Shown here in pieces: positions 8,617 to 18,238 of a stretch of 64,000 nt of DNA. Source of the DNA: UBA5951 sp012269555 (GTDB taxonomy: Bacteria > Pseudomonadota > Alphaproteobacteria > Puniceispirillales > Puniceispirillaceae); assembly GCA_038147755.1 (NCBI GenBank), contig JAYQTS010000014.1, positions 1 through 64,000 on the forward strand. The letters are read 5' to 3'. A program made the position numbers and the translations under genes. The notes below the pieces were generated by a model. The model did no database searches. It saw nothing but the letters and a program-made list of their open reading frames with translations, and was not told the DNA's origin. Position 1 is the stretch's first letter; every line of letters starts with the position of its first letter.

Positions 8617-9501
8617 ATGAAAAACCTAGCTAGTCTTACTTCTCTCCGCGTTTTTTCGGTTGTTGGAAAGCGTTTAAGCTTCACAGATGCAGCGAAAGAG
8701 TTGGGTGTCACACAGAGTGCTGTCAGTAGGCAAATAAAATCTCTTGAAAACTCTCTTAATATAGATCTTTTCAATAGAGTGGGTAATAGCGTTTCTTTGA
8801 CGAAAGACGGTGAGTCCTTACATCGTAGAATCTTCGAAATTTTTGGCCTGATGGAAGATGCAATAAGTGACATCACAAACTCAGTACAACAACGTAAATT
8901 AAATATACTTGCGCCACCGACTCTGGCAGCCCGTTGGTTGACGCGGCGCCTATTATCTTATCCTCACCATTTTCCAGGAATTGAACTAGCTGTGCACACA
9001 AAAGCCCGTTCCGATATTAGGATGGATTGTGTTATTCATTATGGAAACCAACCGACTGTAGGTTCGGAAAGCCAGCAATTACTTTTGGAACACCATATAG
9101 CAGTTTGCTCCCCTAAACTTTTGCAAGATAGGGATGCCATGCGCGCAAGCTGTCTTTTGCATGTGTTTGACGATGGACAGCGTTTTCCACTCTGGGAAGA
9201 TTGGCTTGCGATAGAAGCAAACCATCCGGATTTACCTATTAATGCGTCAATGGAATTTGCATCGCTCGAGCTCGCCATCCAAGCTGCCAAAAATTCAGTT
9301 GGCATTGCGGTAGTGGACCGTAACATGATTGAATATGAGTTAAGTGCTGGCAGTCTTGTGCCGATTTCTGCGGCAACGGTAGTTGGTCCGAGAGGTTATT
9401 GGCTTGAGATCTCTAGTGAGCACCAATCAAAAGGACGTTCAGTGGAGTTATTTCGCTGGTTAAGAAGTGTTAGAGACACCGACACGGAAACGTTTGAGTA
9501 A
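8617..9501 (+). CDS. LysR-family transcriptional regulator
   Basis: About 294 aa. The winged helix-turn-helix is at residues 1-65, with the typical FTDAAKELGVTQSAVSRQIKSLE core. A LysR substrate-binding domain follows from about residue 90, of the GcvA-like kind. I chose the ATG at 8617, which has AGGGG about 9 bases upstream, over a TTG at 8596. It is transcribed away from the mttB-like gene across a 219-bp intergenic region. It is therefore the likely regulator of the methyl-compound operon, probably responding to a substrate of that pathway. Confidence 0.92.
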   Translation: MKNLASLTSLRVFSVVGKRLSFTDAAKELGVTQSAVSRQIKSLENSLNIDLFNRVGNSVSLTKDGESLHRRIFEIFGLMEDAISDITNSVQQRKLNILAPPTLAARWLTRRLLSYPHHFPGIELAVHTKARSDIRMDCVIHYGNQPTVGSESQQLLLEHHIAVCSPKLLQDRDAMRASCLLHVFDDGQRFPLWEDWLAIEANHPDLPINASMEFASLELAIQAAKNSVGIAVVDRNMIEYELSAGSLVPISAATVVGPRGYWLEISSEHQSKGRSVELFRWLRSVRDTDTETFE

Positions 9502-9516
9502 CTAGATTATGTATTA

Positions 9517-10344
9517 TTATCGCTTTAAAGTTGATATAACTTCTCTAGTTGCGTGAACTAAAGGGTCATGTGTGTCTTTTAAAATTTGGATACGATCAAA
9601 TCTCTTAATATCTTGATTTACAGATAATCTAAGCGCATTGCCGAAAGCTATTCTTAACTCTGTTCCGATGTTGAATTTACAAATTTTTGAATTTCTTGCT
9701 AGTTTAATTCTTTGTTTTAAAGGCACACCTGAGCCCCCATGAATTACTAATGGGACATCAGAAACCATCTCAATTGATTTAATTCGATCTTCGTCTAAAC
9801 CACCTTCTTTATTTTGCTGAAGATGAATGTTACCTACCGAAATTGCCATAGCATCAACGTTGGTTTCTGTCGCAAATCTTGCAGCCTCTTCCGGCTTAGT
9901 GCCATCAGAAGTCTCCCCTCCAGAATAGCCTACGAATCCAATTTCTCCTTCACAAGATACACCCACCGAGTGGGCTAAATCGGCAATTTTTGCAGTCTCA
10001 TCTATATTTTCTTGTAATGGTTTTCTAGAGCCATCAAACATAATTGATGTAAAGCCACAATCTAACGCAATTTTGCATTCTTCAAATGTATAGCCATGGT
10101 CAAGATGAGCAACCACGGGCATGCTGGAATTCTCGCCTAAGTATCGAAACATTTTACCTAAAATAGGTAAAGGAGTATGTTCCCTACATGATGGTCCTGC
10201 CTGAAGAATGATAGGAACATTTTCAGCTTCAGCTGCCGCCACGTAAGCGCACATGTCTTCCCATCCAAGCGTCACAAGTCCTGCGACAGCGTAACCATCT
10301 TTTAATGCAGGTTGAAGAACTTCTGCGAGTGTTGCCATGCTCAT
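9517..10344 (-). CDS. iolJ: Class II aldolase of the fructose-bisphosphate aldolase family (IolJ-like)
   Basis: 275 aa, class II FBA/tagatose aldolase family. The zinc-binding region VVAHLDHGYTFEE, the GEIG segment and VIHGGSG are present. In this position, last in the iolD-iolC-iolB run, it most likely cleaves 2-deoxy-5-keto-6-phosphogluconate to malonate semialdehyde and dihydroxyacetone phosphate. It overlaps iolB by 4 bp. The specificity is inferred from context; the family also contains FBP and tagatose-bisphosphate aldolases. Confidence 0.85.
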   Translation of the reverse strand: MSMATLAEVLQPALKDGYAVAGLVTLGWEDMCAYVAAAEAENVPIILQAGPSCREHTPLPILGKMFRYLGENSSMPVVAHLDHGYTFEECKIALDCGFTSIMFDGSRKPLQENIDETAKIADLAHSVGVSCEGEIGFVGYSGGETSDGTKPEEAARFATETNVDAMAISVGNIHLQQNKEGGLDEDRIKSIEMVSDVPLVIHGGSGVPLKQRIKLARNSKICKFNIGTELRIAFGNALRLSVNQDIKRFDRIQILKDTHDPLVHATREVISTLKR

Positions 10345-11177
10345 TTGAATTTCGCAATCATATCTTTAATTCCTGGGATTGTTTCTACTTGATAAGCATG
10401 CGTTGGTTGAAAATATTGAATCAAACTTCGTTGGCTGAGACCCCCTAGAATGGTGAAATAATACATTTCATATCCAGGCAAAACGCAACAAGGGTGATAG
10501 CCGTGATCGATACAAATTGTAGAGCCGTCAACAATGTGATATGCGTCTCCTGGTTCATTGTCACTCCGTTGAAGCATCTGCAAACCAGAGCCCCAATTTG
10601 GTTTGAAACGGAAATTATAGGTTTCATCGTGACGTGTTTCTTTTGGGATTCGGTTTGTATCATGTTTGTGACTTGGAAATCCTGACCAGCCTCCGGCACC
10701 AACTGTATATAATTCACTAACTAATAATCTACCAACTTTATCATGTTGTTTTTGACCTAAAATGTGTTTGATTTTTCGATGTGTTTTTGTTTCATCAGAG
10801 CCATATTGTACTAAATCATATTCTCGTACATCAAAAGGAATAAGAACTTTATCATATTTTGCCCCTGCAATAAAAACTTCTGCATTTTCTGACATGCAAG
10901 CCATTTCTGCTTTTGCTCCGACCGGAACATAAACACCTTCCGGTTCTCCATCCCAAACATCCTCAACTCTATTTCCAAGCCTCTGGAACTCCATGCCCTC
11001 AACATTTATATTGATTGTACCAGTGGCAGGTACTATGCACGTTTCATATCCAGGCACTTGATATTCAAAGGCCTCTCCCTTTTTTAGCTTTACAATGTTA
11101 AAGTAATTCAGAGGCACTGTTTTGTTGTTTGCATCCACAATAGGGTTATTTTCATTATCATAAGGAAGTATATGCAT
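10341..11177 (-). CDS. iolB: IolB-like 5-deoxy-glucuronate isomerase, divergent copy
   Basis: 278 aa, bicupin-like IolB/KduI family. The C-terminal metal site is retained: FPSHKHD, the Glu of HDETYNFRF and GYHPCCVLPGYEMYYF. The N-terminal half is unlike the second IolB at 17400-18227, and the canonical GPxRKWRF ending is absent. In the pathway IolB isomerises 5-deoxy-glucuronate to 2-deoxy-5-keto-gluconate for IolC. Adjacent to iolC and overlapping the aldolase by 4 bp, so it is likely functional in the pathway. It may instead be tuned to a related inositol isomer product. Confidence 0.85.
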   Translation of the reverse strand: MHILPYDNENNPIVDANNKTVPLNYFNIVKLKKGEAFEYQVPGYETCIVPATGTININVEGMEFQRLGNRVEDVWDGEPEGVYVPVGAKAEMACMSENAEVFIAGAKYDKVLIPFDVREYDLVQYGSDETKTHRKIKHILGQKQHDKVGRLLVSELYTVGAGGWSGFPSHKHDTNRIPKETRHDETYNFRFKPNWGSGLQMLQRSDNEPGDAYHIVDGSTICIDHGYHPCCVLPGYEMYYFTILGGLSQRSLIQYFQPTHAYQVETIPGIKDMIAKFK

Positions 11178-11178
11178 A

Positions 11179-12165
11179 TTAAACTCTCTTTGGATGAGGA
11201 TGCTTCTTCATAAATGCATCCAATTGATCATGAGTAGGCATAGCCGGAGCACAGCCTGGTTTTGATACCACGATTGCCGCACAAGCTGACCCTCTATAGA
11301 TAGCTTCCGTTAAATCTCTTCCTTCTGATATTGACGAAAGTAACCCTGCCATAAAGCTGTCTCCTGCCCCATTTGGTTTTACAGGTGCGGCTGGAAAAAT
11401 ACCTGTGCGAATCTCGTTACCACTAGCAAATGTTATTGCCCCTTTGCTACCCATTTTATAAATTACTATACGTTCACTGTTTTTTGCTAGACGCTCTGCT
11501 ACCTTAAGGCCTTTTTTAATTCCGCCAGCCATAAAGTCAAATTCTTCATCATTACCAATAAGCAAATCACTCTGTTTACCAGCTTGTGTTAACACATCAG
11601 ACGCAATTTCAGGTGAGGACCAAGAGTAAGGTCGATAATCAATATCGAATATTATAGGTAATCCTGCTTCTTTTGCCTTTTCAAAGGCCAAAAATGTAGC
11701 ACTCCTAGACGGTTCACAAGCTAAAACTGTGCCGGTAGCAATTAATGCTCCAAAATCGCTATAGTTAATTCTACTTATATCTTCATTAGTTACTTGAAAA
11801 TCTGCTGCGTTATTGCGGTAAATTACATTTTGAAAATTGTTTATACAACTCTCATATATAGCGAGTGATGTGCGATATTCACCACTAACATATTTTACGA
11901 ACTGCGTGTCTACACCGTAATATTTTAGCCGGTTTAAGCAAAACCGACCCACAGCATCATCTGAAACACTAGTAATAAGAGCCGAATAAGAGCCAAGCTT
12001 AGATAGACCCACGCATATATTCGCTGATGAACCACCTAAATCTGCTTTAAAGGTGCTCGCATTTTCGCTTTTTACGCCTATGGGGTCAGCAAACATATCC
12101 ATCCCGGCTCGCCCTAGTACTGCAAATTTGTTTTTCTGAATTCCTTCTATTAGAGCGTTCATCAT
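11179..12165 (-). CDS. iolC: 5-dehydro-2-deoxygluconokinase (PfkB family)
   Basis: 328 aa ribokinase/PfkB family sugar kinase. The C-terminal signature NGAGDSFMAGLL holds the catalytic Asp and the anion hole, and the N-terminal GGSSANICVGLSKLG substrate segment is present. Phosphorylates 2-deoxy-5-keto-gluconate in inositol catabolism. Its start overlaps the iolD stop by 4 bp and a GGGGAG site precedes it. Placement between iolD and iolB supports IolC over other PfkB kinases. Confidence 0.92.
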   Translation of the reverse strand: MMNALIEGIQKNKFAVLGRAGMDMFADPIGVKSENASTFKADLGGSSANICVGLSKLGSYSALITSVSDDAVGRFCLNRLKYYGVDTQFVKYVSGEYRTSLAIYESCINNFQNVIYRNNAADFQVTNEDISRINYSDFGALIATGTVLACEPSRSATFLAFEKAKEAGLPIIFDIDYRPYSWSSPEIASDVLTQAGKQSDLLIGNDEEFDFMAGGIKKGLKVAERLAKNSERIVIYKMGSKGAITFASGNEIRTGIFPAAPVKPNGAGDSFMAGLLSSISEGRDLTEAIYRGSACAAIVVSKPGCAPAMPTHDQLDAFMKKHPHPKRV

Positions 12166-14030
12166 ACTCCCCGACGCTGACGTTTACGCGTCTTTTCCCA
12201 ATTTATATGTGCATCATATACTTTATCACTGTTGGCCACTTGTGGTGTTCCAACTTCCCACCATGCGTGACCTTCTGCAGTCCAACCCTCATATGGGTCA
12301 ACTTTCATTACAATCACATATGTTCTATCTGATGCCTTTGCTCTATGAAATGCATCGGCGAGTTCGTGGGGGTTGGATACTGTTTCAGCCATTGCACCCA
12401 TGGAAGTGGCATGTGCTTCAAAGTCGACATTAAATGGTTCGTTAATAGTTGGGCAGTCAGAAATTAAGTTATTAAAGCTTTCGTTTCCTGTATTGTTTTG
12501 CAATTTATTAATAACCGCAAAACCACCATTATCTAGCAATATTATAATGAGCTTTTTATTACTTAAAACACTTGAATAAATATCAGAATTCAGCATTAAA
12601 TAAGAGCCATCACCACAAAAGCTAATTGTATCTCGTTCGGGCTCATTCTGACTTTGGGCAATTTTTGCTCCCCATGCACCAGCTATTTCATATCCCATGC
12701 ATGAAAACCCAAACTCAACATCCACCGTTCCAATATCAAGTGTTCGCCAATTTGCTGTTACCTCAGCTGGCAGTCCACCAGCTGCAGCTACTATGCGATC
12801 TCTTTTATCACAAATTGCATTAACAACACCGATTGCTTGAGCATAAGAATTTGGGCGATTATTTACGACTGATATATTATCAGAAACATAAGCATCCCAT
12901 TTTTTTCGCTCTTCTTGTGCAAAAGACATCCATTCAGAAGATGCTTTAAAACCTGAACAAGCTTTGCTGAGTGTTGTTAATGCTAGCTTTGCATCACCTA
13001 CAACAGGAAGTGATAAATGTTTTGTGGCATCATGCCTGGCAGCATTTATTGAAATAAATTTTGAATCCATTGAAAAAACTGTCCAAGAACCTGTAGTGAA
13101 GTCTTGTAAACGTGTCCCAACAGCAATAATAAGGTCTGCTTTATTTGCAATTGTATTGGCGCTGTTGGAACCGGTAACTCCAATCGGCCCAATGTTTAAT
13201 GGGTTGCTGTCTAAAAGATTTGCACGACCTGCAATTGTCTCTACTATCGGTATGTTATGTATTTTGGCAAAATTAGTGAGTGCTGATACGGCTCCTGAAT
13301 ATTGCACGCCGCCACCAGCGATAATTATTGGTCTTTTAGCAGACATAAGAAGTTCTGCAGCAGAAGAAATTTCGTCTATATCGGGGCTTTGACGGCGCAC
13401 TTGGTGCATTCTTCGGTCAAAAAATGATTTAGGATAATCAAAAGTCCACCCTTGGACATCTTGTGGTAATGCTATAAATGCTGGCCCACAATCTGCAGGA
13501 TCAAGCATGGTTGCGATAGCAGCGGGCAGCGTTTGTAATACTTGTGCAGGGTGGGAAATTCTGTCCCAATAGCGAGTAACAGGTTTAAACGCATCGTTTA
13601 CACCGTAGGTAGGATCTGAAAAGTTTTCAATTTGTTGCAATACTGGATCTGGTAGTCGTGTAATAAAAGTATCACCGCAGAGCAATAGCATGGGTAATCT
13701 GTTTGTGTGGGCAAGTCCTGCTGCTGTCAGCAGATTAGCTGTTCCAGGACCAGCACTTGCAGTACAAAACATAAAACGCTTTCTTAACCAATATTTTGAA
13801 TATCCCGCTGCTGCAAATCCCATACTTTGTTCATTTTGACCACGATAAAGTGGCAATTCTTCTTTATGGTTATAGAGTGCCTCACCGAGGCATGTAACAT
13901 TTCCGTGGCCAAAAATTCCAAAACCACCGCCGCATAGGCGTTCTTCTTTCCCATCAATTTTTATAAATTGGGAGGATAGCCAACCCACAATGGCTTGTGC
14001 TGTTGTAAGTTTGATCGTGTCGTCGGTCAC
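12162..14030 (-). CDS. iolD: 3D-(3,5/4)-trihydroxycyclohexane-1,2-dione hydrolase
   Basis: 622 aa thiamine-diphosphate enzyme, full IolD length. The N-terminal TPP domain carries the conserved Glu region (YRGQNEQSMGFAAAGY), a central domain follows, and the C-terminal TPP domain has the GDGSYLMLNSDIYS motif for Mg-TPP. It opens the inositol ring after IolG and IolE act. Starts with GTG at 14030, preceded by GGAG. First gene of the iolD-iolC-iolB-aldolase operon, divergent from the oxidoreductase at 14160. Confidence 0.93.
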   Translation of the reverse strand: MTDDTIKLTTAQAIVGWLSSQFIKIDGKEERLCGGGFGIFGHGNVTCLGEALYNHKEELPLYRGQNEQSMGFAAAGYSKYWLRKRFMFCTASAGPGTANLLTAAGLAHTNRLPMLLLCGDTFITRLPDPVLQQIENFSDPTYGVNDAFKPVTRYWDRISHPAQVLQTLPAAIATMLDPADCGPAFIALPQDVQGWTFDYPKSFFDRRMHQVRRQSPDIDEISSAAELLMSAKRPIIIAGGGVQYSGAVSALTNFAKIHNIPIVETIAGRANLLDSNPLNIGPIGVTGSNSANTIANKADLIIAVGTRLQDFTTGSWTVFSMDSKFISINAARHDATKHLSLPVVGDAKLALTTLSKACSGFKASSEWMSFAQEERKKWDAYVSDNISVVNNRPNSYAQAIGVVNAICDKRDRIVAAAGGLPAEVTANWRTLDIGTVDVEFGFSCMGYEIAGAWGAKIAQSQNEPERDTISFCGDGSYLMLNSDIYSSVLSNKKLIIILLDNGGFAVINKLQNNTGNESFNNLISDCPTINEPFNVDFEAHATSMGAMAETVSNPHELADAFHRAKASDRTYVIVMKVDPYEGWTAEGHAWWEVGTPQVANSDKVYDAHINWEKTRKRQRRGV

Positions 14031-14159
14031 CTTATCACTCCTATTGTTGAAACATCAATTTTTCCTGTTTTAAATGAATCTTGCACCCTACCTTGTGTTA
14101 AGATACAAGCAATTCGTAGCAGGTTACAAACCCATTTATCAAGATTAAAGGAATGATAC

Positions 14160-15263
14160 ATGGCTGATATAGGGATCGGGATTATTGGCGGTGGATATAT
14201 GGGTAAAGCTCATTCTGTTGCCATGGCTTCCGTAGGGGCTGTTTTCAACACAAAGCTAAGACCTAAATTAGAAATGATTGCAGCAAGCACCCTTGAAAAT
14301 GCCAAAAAGTATGGAAACGAATTTGGTTTTAAAAAAGCGACTGGGAATTGGTTGGAACTTGTAAATGATTCTTCCGTAGAGGCAGTAATTATTGCATCAC
14401 CTCAAAACACGCATTATGAAATTGCAAAAGCAGCTTTGTCTTTAGGCAAACCTGTCCTCTGCGAAAAACCACTTGCTGATACAATTGAAAATGCTCGCAG
14501 GATGGTTGCTGATGCTGAAAATGCAAACATAGTAAATATGATCGGCTTTAACTATATTCGCACTCCTGCAACTCAGTTTGTTCGAAAGTTAGTCTCTAAT
14601 GGAGAACTTGGTGATGTCACATGGTTCAGAGGAACTCATGAAGAAGATTTTCTAGCCGATCCTCAACACCCATTTAACTGGAGATGCAACGGTATTTCTA
14701 ATGGAAATTTAGGTGACCTTGCCCCACACCCAATTAATGCAGCACTTGCGTTGTTAGGCCCTATCGAAAAGGTTATGGCAGACATAGAAACTGTTCACGT
14801 TTCTCGACCTGGTGGAAGTGTGAATAACGATGACCATGCGCAAATTATGTGTCGTTTTGAAAATGGGGTGATGGGTCATATTTACTCAAGTCGAACTGCG
14901 ACTGGAAGAAAAATGGGTTATGGCTATGAGATCCATGGTACAAAAGGCTCAATTCGTTTTGACCAAGAAGATCAAAATGCAATTTGGCTTTATCTCGCTG
15001 AAGGCCCAGAATCACAGCGTGGTTTCCGTAAAATTCTAACAGGACCTGAACACCCTGATTTTAAGGCTTTTTGCCTTGGGCCAGGACATGGAACAGGATA
15101 TCAAGACTCTATTATCATTGAGGCAAAAGACTTCCTTGAAGCAATAGAAAAAGGTACAACAATTTGGCCTACATTTAAGGATGGACTTGCAGTTGCTGAA
15201 GTGGTGGAGGCTGTTTTAAAGAGTGCTCAAGCCGGGAGTTGGGTTGAAGTAAATAAGGTTTAA
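14160..15263 (+). CDS. Gfo/Idh/MocA family oxidoreductase (inositol dehydrogenase-like)
   Basis: 367 aa. The N-terminal Rossmann fold has GIIGGGYMGKAHS, and the catalytic region has CEKPLADT with the family lysine. A C-terminal alpha/beta domain follows. The ATG has AAAGGA upstream. It lies 11 bp before iolE, so it probably oxidises an inositol or a related cyclitol or sugar. It is one of three members of this family in the island and does not look like the canonical IolG, which is at 19390-20392. Confidence 0.88.
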   Translation: MADIGIGIIGGGYMGKAHSVAMASVGAVFNTKLRPKLEMIAASTLENAKKYGNEFGFKKATGNWLELVNDSSVEAVIIASPQNTHYEIAKAALSLGKPVLCEKPLADTIENARRMVADAENANIVNMIGFNYIRTPATQFVRKLVSNGELGDVTWFRGTHEEDFLADPQHPFNWRCNGISNGNLGDLAPHPINAALALLGPIEKVMADIETVHVSRPGGSVNNDDHAQIMCRFENGVMGHIYSSRTATGRKMGYGYEIHGTKGSIRFDQEDQNAIWLYLAEGPESQRGFRKILTGPEHPDFKAFCLGPGHGTGYQDSIIIEAKDFLEAIEKGTTIWPTFKDGLAVAEVVEAVLKSAQAGSWVEVNKV

Positions 15264-15274
15264 GGAGTTCGTAA

Positions 15275-16168
15275 ATGTCTATTCAAATTGGAAATGCGCC
15301 ATGCTCTTGGGGGGTTGAATTTGCGAATGATCCTCGAAACCCGTCTTGGAGGGATGTTTTAAAGGATTGTTCAGAGGCAGGCTATAAGGGGATTGAATTA
15401 GGCCCTGTAGGATTTATGCCGGAGGATAAAGTTGAATTAGCAGAGGCTTTAAATCAATTTGGTCTCGAGCTAATTGGAGGTGTTGTATTTAGACCTTTTC
15501 ACGACCTAAATAGCTGGGATGATGTTATGGATGGAGCGGTCCGAACCTGCAAGGCACTGATGGCGCATGGAGCAAAACATCTAGTTTTAATTGACTCCAT
15601 TTCTCCACGCCGAGAACGAACAGCAGGCAGAGCAGATGAAGCTGAAATTATGGAACATGACGAATGGGTTTTATTTCGTGATCGAATTGTAACAATTGCA
15701 AAACTGGCAGCTGAAGAATTCGGATTAATCCCTGAACTTCATCCTCATGCAGGCGGTTTTATAGATTTCGAAAAAGAAGTTGAAAAAATTCTTGCAGAAG
15801 TTGACACAAAAATACTTAAGTTATGTATTGATACGGGACACTGTACCTATGCTGGGTTTGACCCGATTAAATTTATGAAAAAACATATGGATAGAATTAC
15901 ATACGTTCATTTTAAATCAACTAATTCAGAGATCAAGAATGAGGCTATTGCAAATCGTACTGGATTTTATGATGCCTGCGGAAAAGGCATATTTTGTAAT
16001 TTATCAGAAGGAGAAGTCGATTTTATTGAGATTCGTAAACTTCTTTTGGATTCAAAATATGAAGGCTGGTGCACTATAGAACAAGATTGTGACCCGATGC
16101 TTAACCCAGACCCATTTGGTGATGCTCGAAAAAATAGAGAATATTTGGAAAGCATTGGTTTTAAATAA
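15275..16168 (+). CDS. iolE: Myo-inosose-2 dehydratase
   Basis: 297 aa, xylose-isomerase-like TIM barrel of normal IolE length. The N-terminal NAPCSWGVEFANDP is characteristic of IolE. Probable metal ligands lie in ELHPHAGG, CIDTGHCTYAG and YVHFKS, with the late Glu in CTIEQDCDP. Dehydrates 2-keto-myo-inositol to the dione substrate of IolD. AAGGAG stands before the ATG. The next gene starts 11 bp after its stop. Confidence 0.95.
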   Translation: MSIQIGNAPCSWGVEFANDPRNPSWRDVLKDCSEAGYKGIELGPVGFMPEDKVELAEALNQFGLELIGGVVFRPFHDLNSWDDVMDGAVRTCKALMAHGAKHLVLIDSISPRRERTAGRADEAEIMEHDEWVLFRDRIVTIAKLAAEEFGLIPELHPHAGGFIDFEKEVEKILAEVDTKILKLCIDTGHCTYAGFDPIKFMKKHMDRITYVHFKSTNSEIKNEAIANRTGFYDACGKGIFCNLSEGEVDFIEIRKLLLDSKYEGWCTIEQDCDPMLNPDPFGDARKNREYLESIGFK

Positions 16169-16178
16169 GGACAAGGAT

Positions 16179-17312
16179 ATGGCAAAATTAAATTGGGCAA
16201 TGGTTGGTGGTGGTGAGGGAAGCCAGATTGGACCGGCACACCGGTTGGGTGCACAGGCAGATGGATTATTCAAATTTACAGCGGGTGCTTTAGACCATCG
16301 ACCAGAAGAAGGACGGAAATACGCTCAAAGTTTAGGTGTAGACATTGATCGAGCATATGGTAATTGGCAAGAGATGCTTGAAAACGAAATTAAACGTGAA
16401 GACCGCATTGATCTCGTAACTGTTGCAACTCCTAATGACACTCATTTTCAGATTACAAAAGAGTTTTTGAGTGCGGGATTTAATGTACTTTGTGAGAAAC
16501 CGATGACTATGAGTGTGGAAGAAGGGGAAGAAATAGTAAATATTGCCCAAAAATCTGGTAAGATTTGCGCTGTAAATTATGCATACTCAGCTTATCCAAT
16601 GGTCCGTCAAGCTCGTGCCATGGTTCGTTCTGGTGAAATAGGTAAAGTGCGTTTGGTAGTGACTAATTTTAGCCATGGACATCATAGTAATCAGAGTGAT
16701 GCGGATAACCCGCGTGTTCGGTGGAGGTATGATCCCACAATGGCTGGGGTTTCCGGGCAATTCGCTGATTGTGGTATTCATGCTTTACACATGGCAAGTT
16801 TTATTTGTGATGATGAAGTTCAATCGTTATCCGCTGATTTTGCTTCAGTTATTGCCAGTAGAGAATTAGAAGATGATGCAATGGTCAATTTTAGAATGAG
16901 CAAGGGTACTGTCGGGCGATTATGGACATCCTCGATTGCAATTGGAAGGCAACACGGTTTCGATTTTCAGATCTTTGGTGAAATAGGCGGTTTGCGTTGG
17001 CATTCAGAACAACCTAACCAATTAATTTATACCCCGTTAGAAGGACGAACTCAAGTTTTGGAGAAAGGAGAAAAGGGACTTCATGAAGATGCAAATCGAC
17101 TATCTCGTGTAGCAATAGCGCACCCAGAAGGTTTTCCTCTAGCAGTAGCCAATATTTATTGTGATTTAGCTGATACAATTAAAGGTCAGGAGCGAGACGG
17201 TCTTCCAAGGGCTGCAGATGGTTTAAGGTCAATAGCAGCAGTTCATGCTGCGGTAGCTTCGGCTAAAAATAAAGGTGAATGGGTGGATGCTCGACCACCA
17301 ATGTTTCGTTAA
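16179..17312 (+). CDS. Gfo/Idh/MocA family oxidoreductase (IolW/scyllo-inositol-type)
   Basis: 377 aa. Rossmann motif at the N-terminus (VGGGEGSQIGPAHRLGA) and a family lysine in CEKPMTMS. This long-GGGxGSxIG form is typical of the larger Gfo/Idh subgroup that includes scyllo-inositol dehydrogenases. I chose the ATG at 16179, which has AAGGA upstream and follows iolE by 11 bp; a longer frame reading back into iolE is an artefact. Likely role: reduction or oxidation of inositol isomers feeding the same pathway. Confidence 0.86.
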   Translation: MAKLNWAMVGGGEGSQIGPAHRLGAQADGLFKFTAGALDHRPEEGRKYAQSLGVDIDRAYGNWQEMLENEIKREDRIDLVTVATPNDTHFQITKEFLSAGFNVLCEKPMTMSVEEGEEIVNIAQKSGKICAVNYAYSAYPMVRQARAMVRSGEIGKVRLVVTNFSHGHHSNQSDADNPRVRWRYDPTMAGVSGQFADCGIHALHMASFICDDEVQSLSADFASVIASRELEDDAMVNFRMSKGTVGRLWTSSIAIGRQHGFDFQIFGEIGGLRWHSEQPNQLIYTPLEGRTQVLEKGEKGLHEDANRLSRVAIAHPEGFPLAVANIYCDLADTIKGQERDGLPRAADGLRSIAAVHAAVASAKNKGEWVDARPPMFR

Positions 17313-17399
17313 TTTAGATAATTCACATAAATAAATTGAGTCATGCTACGCAATTAAGGGTTCTCTTTTCCCTATAAATTAATGCAGCCAGCAAATTTT

Positions 17400-18227
17400 T
17401 TATTTTGAATCTCTATCAACAATCCATTGAACGTTAGGTTCGGTTTTAAATCTCCATTTACGTAATGGGCCCGCCATTACATTCAAGTAATACATCTCAA
17501 ATCCATAAGGCACTCCACATGGATGGTGCCCTTTAGGAACGAGTACTAGATCACCATCTGAAACGGCGATCATCTCATTAATAGATCCATCCTCATGGTA
17601 TATACGCTGTATACCAAAGCCGTTTTTTGGATTAATTCGATGATAATATGTTTCTTCTAAATAGGTTATATTCGGGAAATCATCTTCATCGTGCCTATGG
17701 CTAGGATAGGACGACCAGTTTCCATCAGGTGTAAAAACTTCGGTAACTAACAGACTGTCGCAATAATCCTCATCTTCCATTGCGATATTGTGAATATAAC
17801 GTGTGTTACTTCCACTCCCTCTTTTAATTAGCTTTATCCCATTTGGTTCTATTTTTCTCGCTGGATGCCCGCTTTTACCTGGGGCAGAACATACGGCTAC
17901 GACACAATCGGTTTTGGCGTTGAGGGACCATTTTTGTCCATTTGGAATGTAAAGAGAATGAGGGGGCTTTTTTTCAAATACATCCATTCTATCACCCAAA
18001 ATACCCCAGTTTTGGCCTGCAGCGTTTATTTCAGCTTTGCCTTCTATCATCACTAAAATACATTCATATTCATTGGTTTCATCGCTCACAGTTTCACCCG
18101 ATTTTAGCTTGTAAAGTGTAAATCCAACATAATTCCAGTTTTCTAAATGAGGGCCATTGGCAGTACTCGCATTTAAATCATGAATTTTTCCAAATTCGCT
18201 TGTAGGTTTCCGTAAAAGATTAGACAT
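17400..18227 (-). CDS. iolB: 5-deoxy-glucuronate isomerase, canonical copy
   Basis: 275 aa. Closer to textbook IolB than the copy at 10341: YPSHRHDEDDFPN, LEETYYHRINP, VPKGHHPCGVPYGFEMYYLNVMAGP and RKWRF are all present, holding the His-His-Glu-His metal site. AGGTG lies 4 bases before the ATG. Last gene of the iolG-phyH-iolB operon, 11 bp after the phyH stop. Two IolB proteins that differ this much in one inositol island suggest different substrates or differential expression. Confidence 0.93.
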   Translation of the reverse strand: MSNLLRKPTSEFGKIHDLNASTANGPHLENWNYVGFTLYKLKSGETVSDETNEYECILVMIEGKAEINAAGQNWGILGDRMDVFEKKPPHSLYIPNGQKWSLNAKTDCVVAVCSAPGKSGHPARKIEPNGIKLIKRGSGSNTRYIHNIAMEDEDYCDSLLVTEVFTPDGNWSSYPSHRHDEDDFPNITYLEETYYHRINPKNGFGIQRIYHEDGSINEMIAVSDGDLVLVPKGHHPCGVPYGFEMYYLNVMAGPLRKWRFKTEPNVQWIVDRDSK

Positions 18228-18238
18228 GTTTCACCTGA

